From positions 1 through 40,800 of the forward strand of contig JAERSW010000007.1 of assembly GCA_016845305.1 (NCBI GenBank): 40,800 bases of DNA. Reading direction: 5' to 3'. The DNA comes from Acidimicrobiales bacterium (GTDB taxonomy: Bacteria > Actinomycetota > Acidimicrobiia > Acidimicrobiales > MedAcidi-G1). Below are positions 33,948 to 40,800 of this stretch, piece by piece (the first letter of the stretch is position 1; each line of letters opens with the position of its first letter). Both the position numbers and the translations under genes were made by a program. Under the pieces are notes generated by a model. The model did not search any database. It worked only from the letters and a program-made list of their open reading frames with translations, and was not told the origin of the DNA.

Positions 33948-36677
33948 ATGTCCTCGTTGACATCCGTCACACCCGAGCGCGGTCCCGAGCCGTCCGACGC
34001 CGAACTCCGCGCCGACATCCGGCGCCTCGGCACCCAGCTCGGCAACACGCTGGTCCGCCAGCACGGACCCGACCTGCTCGACGCCGTGGAACGGGTCCGC
34101 ACCCTGACCCGCCACCTCCGGGAACAGGGCACCGACGAGGCGGTCACCACCGAACTGCACGAACTGTTCGACGACACCGACGTGGCCCACGCCATCCTCC
34201 TGGTGCGGGCCTTCACCGTGTACTTCCACCTGGCCAACGTGGCCGAGCAGGTCCACCGCATCGAGGACCTCAACTCCGGCTCGCCGAACGCCGCCAACCA
34301 GTTCGACGAGACCGTCCGGTCGCTCGTCGAACGCGGCATCGAACCGTCGGAGATCGCCGAACTGGTCGGCCGGGCCGAGGTCCGCCCCGTCTTCACCGCC
34401 CACCCCACCGAGGCGTCCCGCCGGGCCATCCTCGACAAGCTGGCCACGGTCAGCCGGCTGGTCGAGCAGCGCTCCGAGCACCGGCGCACCGACGCCGACC
34501 GACGGCGCATCGACCGCCGCGTCGAGGAGGTCATCGACGCCGTCTGGCAGACCGACGAACTCCGCCACGTCCGACCCGAGCCGATGGACGAGGCCCGCTC
34601 CGTCCTCTACTACCTCGGCCTCACCGTGCGCGAGGCCATGCCGGAACTGTTCGACGAGATGCAGGCCGCGCTGGCCTCCGTGGGGGCCTCGCTCCCCCAC
34701 GACCGGGTCCCCATCCGGTTCGGCTCGTGGGTGGGCGGCGACCGGGACGGCAACCCCAACGTGCTCCCGGCCACCACCGAGCAGGTCGTCGGACTGCAGC
34801 GCCGGTACGCCCTGGAGGCCCTGGCCGACGAGGTGGCCGGCCTGGGCCACGAGCTCAGCGTCAGCACCCGGGTCCACGGGGTGTCCGACGAGCTGGCGGC
34901 AGCCGCCGAGGCCGACCGTGCCGGCCTGGCCGACCTCGGCAACCGGCTCGACGCCTCGGAGCCCTACCGGGTCCGCTGCGAGGCCATCCGACGCCGGCTC
35001 CGGCACATGATCGATGGCCGCGGCACCGGCCCGGAGTACGCCTCCCCCGACGACCTGGACGCTGACCTGGCCCTCATCGCGGCATCGCTACGGGACAACG
35101 GCGGAGCCCTCCTCGCCGACGGAGCCGTGGCCCGGGTCCGCCGCATCCTGCGGATGATCGGCTTCCACTTCGCCACCCTCGACATCCGCGAGCACTCCGA
35201 CCGCCACCACGAGGCGCTCACCACCCTGTTCGCCGCCAACGACGTCGACTACGCGACCCTGACGGCCGACGAGCGGTCCGACCTGCTGGCCGCCGAACTG
35301 GAGAGCCGCCGCCCGTTGGCCCCGCCCCGCACCGCGGACGACACCGGCGCCCTGGCCCTGTTCCGCACCCTCCGGCTCCTCATGGACCGGGAGGGCGACG
35401 AGGTCATCGAGAGCCACATCATCTCCATGACCCAGGGCGTCCAGGACGTCCTGGCCCCGGTGGTGCTGGCCCGCGAGGTGGGCCTGATCGATCCGGCCCA
35501 CGACACGGCCCGCATCGGCTTCGTCCCCCTGTTCGAGACCATCGGTGACCTTCGCTCCATCGGCCCCACGCTGCGGGCCCTCTTCGAGGTCGCCCCCTAC
35601 CGGCGCATCGTGGAGCTACGCGGCGGCACCCAGGAGGTCATGGTCGGCTACTCCGACTCCAACAAGGACGGTGGCATCACCACCTCGCAGTGGGAGATCC
35701 ACAAGGCGCTCCGGGCCATCCGCGACGCCTCGGTCGAGACCGGCATCCCCTTCCGGGTCTTCCACGGCCGGGGCGGCACCATCGGACGGGGTGGCGGACC
35801 GACCCACGCCTCCATCCTCAGCCAGCCCAACGGCGTCCTGGACGGCGAGGTCAAGTTCACCGAGCAGGGCGAGGTCATCGCCGACAAGTACGGCCACCCC
35901 GACATCGCCCGCCGGAACCTCGACCTGACCTTCACCGCGGTGCTGGAGGCCTCGTTGGCCCACCGCGACCCCCGCCACGACGAGGCCACCCTGGACCGCT
36001 GGTACTCGATCATGGACGGCATGTCCGACGACGCCTACGCCGCCTACCGGCAGTTCGTCGAGACGCCCGGCCTCGTCGAGTACTTCACCACCTCGACGCC
36101 GGTCGAGGAGCTGGGCGAGATGAACATCGGCTCGCGGCCGGCCCGACGCCGGGGCGCCACGGCCGGCATCGCCGACCTGCGGGCCATCCCCTGGGTGTTC
36201 GGCTGGACCCAGTCCCGGCAGATCATCCCCGGCTGGTACGGGGCGGGCAGCGGCCTGGCCGCGGCACGGGCCGCCGGCCACGGCGCCGAGCTGGCCCACA
36301 TGTACGACGACTGGCACTTCTTCCGCACCTTCGTCTCCAACGTGGAGATGACGCTGACCAAGACCGACCTGGCCATCGCCCGCCACTACGTGGAACGCCT
36401 CGTCGACCCCTCGCTCCACCACCTGTTCGAGGCCGTGGTCGAGGAGTACCACCGCACCGTCGACGAGGTGCGGGCCATCACCGGCACCGAGCTCCTCGCC
36501 GAGAAGCCGATGCTGCGCCGCACGCTGGCCGTGCGCGACGCCTACCTGGACCCCATCAACGTGCTCCAGGTCGAGATGCTGCACCGGTCCCGGGCCGGCG
36601 GGTCCGACGAGGACCTCCAGCGGGGGCTGCTGCTGACCATCAACGGCATCGCCGCCGGCATGCGCAACACCGGCTGA
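33948..36677 (+). CDS. ppc: Phosphoenolpyruvate carboxylase
   Basis: 909 residues from leaderless ATG 33948. It forms oxaloacetate from PEP and bicarbonate. Catalytic and binding motifs are intact: H152 in FTAHPTEASRR, the GSWVGGDRDGNPNV loop, VMVGYSDSNKDGG, the mobile FHGRGGTIGRGGGP loop, NIGSRPARR, and the C-terminal RNTG (family consensus QNTG, where the Q is thought to affect activity or allostery). The length fits bacterial-type enzymes. It stands alone on the plus strand amid minus-strand genes, facing mclA-mtkA-mtkB across a shared regulatory region, as expected if it feeds that pathway with C4 acid. It ends 18 bases from the convergent coxE stop. Confidence 0.96.
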   Translation: MSSLTSVTPERGPEPSDAELRADIRRLGTQLGNTLVRQHGPDLLDAVERVRTLTRHLREQGTDEAVTTELHELFDDTDVAHAILLVRAFTVYFHLANVAEQVHRIEDLNSGSPNAANQFDETVRSLVERGIEPSEIAELVGRAEVRPVFTAHPTEASRRAILDKLATVSRLVEQRSEHRRTDADRRRIDRRVEEVIDAVWQTDELRHVRPEPMDEARSVLYYLGLTVREAMPELFDEMQAALASVGASLPHDRVPIRFGSWVGGDRDGNPNVLPATTEQVVGLQRRYALEALADEVAGLGHELSVSTRVHGVSDELAAAAEADRAGLADLGNRLDASEPYRVRCEAIRRRLRHMIDGRGTGPEYASPDDLDADLALIAASLRDNGGALLADGAVARVRRILRMIGFHFATLDIREHSDRHHEALTTLFAANDVDYATLTADERSDLLAAELESRRPLAPPRTADDTGALALFRTLRLLMDREGDEVIESHIISMTQGVQDVLAPVVLAREVGLIDPAHDTARIGFVPLFETIGDLRSIGPTLRALFEVAPYRRIVELRGGTQEVMVGYSDSNKDGGITTSQWEIHKALRAIRDASVETGIPFRVFHGRGGTIGRGGGPTHASILSQPNGVLDGEVKFTEQGEVIADKYGHPDIARRNLDLTFTAVLEASLAHRDPRHDEATLDRWYSIMDGMSDDAYAAYRQFVETPGLVEYFTTSTPVEELGEMNIGSRPARRRGATAGIADLRAIPWVFGWTQSRQIIPGWYGAGSGLAAARAAGHGAELAHMYDDWHFFRTFVSNVEMTLTKTDLAIARHYVERLVDPSLHHLFEAVVEEYHRTVDEVRAITGTELLAEKPMLRRTLAVRDAYLDPINVLQVEMLHRSRAGGSDEDLQRGLLLTINGIAAGMRNTG

Positions 36678-36695
36678 CCGGCCGCTCCCCCGCCG

Positions 36696-37832
36696 TCACC
36701 GCCCGTCCTCCCGCAGGACCTCGACGAGGGCCCGCAGCGAGTCCAGCGAGTGGCCCTCCAGGAACCGGTCGACGTGCGGGAGTGCGGCGGCCATGCCCCG
36801 GGCCAGGGGCGCGTAGCCCGGAGCGGCCTTGAGCGGGTTCACCCACACGACCCGGTGGGCCACCCGGCCCAGGCGTTCCATCTGCTCGGCCATGACCTCG
36901 GGTTCGCCCCGGTCCCAGCCGTCGGACAGCACGACCACGGTGGCCCCCCGGGCCATGCCCCGCACCCCCCACTCGTCGTTGAAGGTCCGTAGCCCGTCGC
37001 CGAGGCGGGTGCCGCCCGACCAGTCGGCCACCTCGTCCGCGGCCCGGGCCAGCGCCACGTCGGGATCCCGGGTGGCCAACTGACGGGTGAGGCGGGTCAG
37101 GCGGGTGCCGAGGGCGAAGGCCTCCACGTCGCGACGACCCACCATCGCCGCGTGCAGGAACCGCACCAGCGCCCGGGCGTACGGCTCCATGGAGCCCGAG
37201 ACGTCGAGCAGCAGGACCAGGCGCCGGGGCCGCACCCCCGGCTCGGCGAAGGCCCGGCGGACCGGCTCGCCCCCGGTCCGCAGGGCGGAGCGCACGGTCC
37301 GGCGGAGGTCCGGTCGACCCCGACGGGCCGCGGGACGCAGCCGGCGGTGACGACGGGTGGCCCCGAAGAGGCGGAGCCGTCCCATCAGGTCGTGGAGCTC
37401 GGCCAACTCCTCGTCCGAGCACTCGGCGAAGTCCTTCGCCCCCAGGACCTCGGTCCGCGACCACCGCACGCTCAGGTGGTCGCCGTCCCGCTCGCCGTCG
37501 TCCCCGTCGTCCCCATCGGCGGGGGCGTCGTCGTCGGCCACGTCCAGCACGAGGGTGACCGGAGCCTCCCGGGTCGGCACCCACCCTCCGGTCGGTGCAC
37601 CGGTCCAGTGGTGGTCGAAGACCCGGTCGTACACGGCGACGTCCTCGGGTCGCCGGAGCAGGGTGGCCCGACCCGACCAGTAGACGCCGGACCGGGTGCC
37701 GGCCCCCACCTCGGCCACGGCCCGTCCGAAGGACAGCGTCGAGCCCGGGGGCACGTCGAGGCCGGCCAGGCGCAGCTCCTCGACGAAGCGGACCAGGTGC
37801 CGGTCGAGGGTCAGCGCGGGGGCGTCGTCCAT
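36696..37832 (-). CDS. coxE: CoxE-like von Willebrand factor A domain protein
   Basis: 378 residues from ATG 37832 (GGGGAG about five bases before; an adjacent GTG at 37835 is less well spaced). The N-terminal half is helical, with an acidic Asp/Gly insert (about 102-117). The C-terminal half is a VWA domain with an intact metal-ion-dependent adhesion site, LLLDVSGSM, then SGGTRLG and LSDGWDRGEPE. CoxE works with the AAA+ protein CoxD in building the Cu-S-Mo centre of aerobic CO dehydrogenase or related hydroxylases. Its partner gene lies 34 bases upstream. Confidence 0.88.
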   Translation of the reverse strand: MDDAPALTLDRHLVRFVEELRLAGLDVPPGSTLSFGRAVAEVGAGTRSGVYWSGRATLLRRPEDVAVYDRVFDHHWTGAPTGGWVPTREAPVTLVLDVADDDAPADGDDGDDGERDGDHLSVRWSRTEVLGAKDFAECSDEELAELHDLMGRLRLFGATRRHRRLRPAARRGRPDLRRTVRSALRTGGEPVRRAFAEPGVRPRRLVLLLDVSGSMEPYARALVRFLHAAMVGRRDVEAFALGTRLTRLTRQLATRDPDVALARAADEVADWSGGTRLGDGLRTFNDEWGVRGMARGATVVVLSDGWDRGEPEVMAEQMERLGRVAHRVVWVNPLKAAPGYAPLARGMAAALPHVDRFLEGHSLDSLRALVEVLREDGR

Positions 37833-37866
37833 CACTTCTCCCCGGGGCGGGACGGAGCCCGGCGCG

Positions 37867-38817
37867 TCAGGCCCCCCGCAGGAGGCCCACCACCTCGCCG
37901 AAGCCGCGGGCCCGCAGGCGGTCCTGGTCCTCGCGGTACTTCAGCAGGGCCCCGATGGTGACGCCCATGGCCTCGGCGTCCAGGTCGTCGACGCCGACCA
38001 GCACCAGGGCCTCGGCCCAGTCCAGGGTCTCGGCCACGCCCGGCGGCTTGTACAGGCCCATGTCGCGCAGCTCGGCGGCCACCCGGGCCACGTCGGCGGC
38101 CAGCGAGGCGGGCACGTGCGGGGCCCGGACCCGGAGGATCTCCACCTCGCGGTCCACGTCCGGGTGCTGGACCCAGTGGTACAGGCAGCGGCGCTTCAGG
38201 GCGTCGTGGACGTCACGGGTGCGGTTGGAGGTGATGACGACCACCGGTGGCACCTCGGCCCGGAAGGTCCCCAACTCGGGGACGGTGACGGCGAAGTCGG
38301 AGAGGATCTCCAGCAGGAAGGCCTCGAACTCGTCGTCGGCCCGGTCGACCTCGTCGATGAGCAGCACCGGCGGCACCCCGTCGGTGGCCGTCAGGGAGCG
38401 CAGCAGCGGTCGGCGGACCAGGAACCGTTCGTCGTAGAGCTCGTCCTCCAGGGCGGCCACGTCGCCCGTGGCCCCGCTGCCCGTGGTCCCGTCCCCGGCA
38501 GCCCCACCTCCGGCAGAGAGCGCGCCGGCGGCCTCGGCGGCCCGAAGGTGGAGGAGCTGGCGGGAGTAGTCCCACTCGTAGACGGCCTGGGAGGCGTCAA
38601 GGCCCTCGTAGCACTGCAGGCGGATGAGCTCGCCGCCGGTCCAGGCGGCCAGCGCCCGGGCCACCTCGGTCTTGCCGACCCCGGCCTCGCCCTCCAGCAG
38701 CAGCGGACGTCGGAGGCGCAGGGCCAGGAAGACGGCCGTGGCCAGGCCCTCGTCGGCCAGGTAGTCCTGCTCGGCCAGCGCGGCGACGACGTCGTCGACG
38801 GTCTGCGGGGAGGTCAC
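37867..38817 (-). CDS. coxD: CoxD-like MoxR-family AAA+ ATPase
   Basis: 316 residues from leaderless GTG 38817. Walker A GEAGVGKT (43-50), RLQCYEGLDASQAVYEWDY (CoxD-type), Walker B VLLIDEVDRAD, sensor-1 VITSNRTRDVHDALKRRC with arginine finger region. An insertion of Gly/Ala/Thr repeats (about 93-122) sits between Walker A and B. MoxR ATPases remodel or mature client enzymes with a VWA partner. CoxD is required for the bimetallic centre of CO dehydrogenase. Coupled to coxE in a two-gene operon, while the remaining maturation genes are 6-8 kb away beyond the ppc/mtk block. Confidence 0.9.
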   Translation of the reverse strand: MTSPQTVDDVVAALAEQDYLADEGLATAVFLALRLRRPLLLEGEAGVGKTEVARALAAWTGGELIRLQCYEGLDASQAVYEWDYSRQLLHLRAAEAAGALSAGGGAAGDGTTGSGATGDVAALEDELYDERFLVRRPLLRSLTATDGVPPVLLIDEVDRADDEFEAFLLEILSDFAVTVPELGTFRAEVPPVVVITSNRTRDVHDALKRRCLYHWVQHPDVDREVEILRVRAPHVPASLAADVARVAAELRDMGLYKPPGVAETLDWAEALVLVGVDDLDAEAMGVTIGALLKYREDQDRLRARGFGEVVGLLRGA

Positions 38818-38824
38818 GACCCGC

Positions 38825-38830
38825 AGGCTA
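38825..38830 (-). promoter_or_regulatory. Leaderless -10 box of coxD-coxE
   Basis: TAGCCT on the minus strand, seven bases before GTG 38817. Confidence 0.55.
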
Positions 38831-38871
38831 CGACCCCCCGGCAGTCCGGGGCGATGGCGGGCGGGCCCGGA

Positions 38872-39225
38872 TCAGTCGGCGAACGGCCAGATGCCCGGGA
38901 CCACGGCATCGGAGGCCGGAGCGGGCTGGATGGCGTAGGCCTCCTCATCGGGGCGGACCAGGCCGTACTCCTCGCGGGCCAGGCGCTCGATCTCCTCGTC
39001 GGTGTCCAGCGCGTCCATGCGGTCCTCGTAGGCCCGGTTGTCGGCCTCCACGGCCTCCACCTCGACCCGGAGCGCCGCGTTGCGGTCCCGCTGCTCGAGC
39101 CAGCCCCGGAACGGCACCACCCCGGCCATCAGCGCCACCCCGGCCGACAGCGTGGCCACGACGACGACGGCGAGGCGTCGCAGCGCCGGGCTGCTCCGGG
39201 ACGGACTCCGTGGGCCGGTGGGCAC
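38872..39225 (-). CDS. FtsB/DivIC-type septum formation initiator
   Basis: 117 residues from GTG 39225. A short Arg/Pro/Ser cytoplasmic tail, one transmembrane helix (about 17-39), then a coiled coil (about 42-75, with leucine and acidic heptads) and the conserved EIERLAREEYGLVRPDEEAY that binds the FtsL-FtsQ partners in the divisome. It follows eno by 3 bases, the normal actinobacterial order. The DUF501 and ppx genes usually found next are displaced to 26784-28209. Confidence 0.92.
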   Translation of the reverse strand: MPTGPRSPSRSSPALRRLAVVVVATLSAGVALMAGVVPFRGWLEQRDRNAALRVEVEAVEADNRAYEDRMDALDTDEEIERLAREEYGLVRPDEEAYAIQPAPASDAVVPGIWPFAD

Positions 39226-39228
39226 GGC

Positions 39229-40518
<1,290 letters not shown>

Positions 40519-40546
40519 CCCAGCCCGGTCGGGCCCCGAGGTTCGG

Positions 40547-40800
40547 TCAGGCGGGATCCCGGTCGGCGGTCCGGGCCTCGTGGACCCGCACCTCGGCCGA
40601 GTAGCGGGCCACCGCACCCCGCAGCGCGTCCTCCGCGTCGAGGCCGGCGGACCGGGCCGCGGCCGCCAGGGCGAGGAGCAGGTCGCCCAACGCCCGGTCG
40701 TCGCCCGGCACGTCGACGGCCACGGCGGGCGGCTCGGGCGCACCGTCGAGCCCGCCGGCCCGCCGCACCACCTTCTGGGCGGCGGCCAAGGCCGGGAGGG
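40547..40800 (-). CDS. mazG: MazG-type nucleoside triphosphate pyrophosphohydrolase, C-terminal part
   Basis: Only the last 84 or so residues are in the window; the gene enters from the right edge. LPALAAAQKVVRRAGGLDG resembles the start of the second MazG domain, followed by ALGDLLLALAAAARSAGLDAEDALRGAVARY, where the helix normally reads ELGDLLFA with metal-binding Glu/Asp. ALGDLL keeps the aspartate. MazG enzymes hydrolyse noncanonical or excess NTPs. Its position just before eno is the common actinobacterial order. Confidence 0.82.
   Translation of the reverse strand, partial: LPALAAAQKVVRRAGGLDGAPEPPAVAVDVPGDDRALGDLLLALAAAARSAGLDAEDALRGAVARYSAEVRVHEARTADRDPA

Overview
This is a very GC-rich, densely packed chromosomal segment with strong third-position G/C bias. 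It has about 36 protein genes, two of them cut by the window edges, and one tRNA. No insertion sequence, integrase, phage gene or CRISPR array was seen, and no gene-free stretch exceeds 300 bases. The gene families (DUF501, FtsB/DivIC, MazG-enolase order) and many start codons sitting 6-7 nt behind a TANNNT-like -10 hexamer (leaderless transcripts) point to a high-GC actinobacterium. An Acidimicrobiia-type marine or soil lineage is my best guess, but nothing here is taxonomically decisive.

Left part (1-9 kb): a truncated NYN/OST-HTH RNA-binding nuclease-like gene and a DapA-family aldolase lie on the minus strand. A rightward block follows: threonine aldolase, a short-chain dehydrogenase, then a tightly overlapping hyuA-hyuB-FAD amine oxidase operon. 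Together these suggest catabolism of a cyclic amide or N-methylated amino acid towards glycine-like products. 9-13.5 kb is a leftward branched-chain amino acid ABC transporter (livH-livM-livG-livF, all with 4-nt overlaps) with an unusually long LivM and no binding protein. Divergent from it are a class IV aminotransferase and a sulfotransferase-like gene.

Middle (15-25.5 kb): two-gene aconitase X (AcnX), a LysM lipoprotein, mtnA with a GFA-family gene, an EamA permease, an iodotyrosine-deiodinase-like flavoprotein, tRNA-Leu(UAA), a small hypothetical gene, a RecB-type nuclease with a likely Fe-S cluster, an MFS exporter, a crotonase-fold protein lacking both catalytic glutamates, and a GNAT acetyltransferase.

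Right part (25.6-40.8 kb) is the most interesting. The usual actinobacterial set mazG-eno-divIC-DUF501-ppx is present but split: about 10.7 kb lies between divIC and DUF501. That block holds Mo-hydroxylase/CO-dehydrogenase maturation genes (coxD, coxE, two XdhC-family genes, a MocA-like gene, coxG) with no structural subunits. In its middle is a complete malyl-CoA module: malate thiokinase (mtkA, mtkB), malyl-CoA lyase (mclA) and, divergently, PEP carboxylase (ppc). An alanine/serine-glyoxylate aminotransferase is the next gene after ppx. PEP + bicarbonate to oxaloacetate, malate, malyl-CoA, then acetyl-CoA + glyoxylate, then glycine is the glyoxylate-producing arm of the serine cycle. The two synthetase genes would be easy to mislabel as sucCD. 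The ppc/mclA intergenic region carries a perfect AT-rich palindrome over the mclA -35 box.

Several gene junctions carry short degenerate tandem duplications (14, 15, 16 and 20-21 bp units) that copy the start or stop codon neighbourhood.
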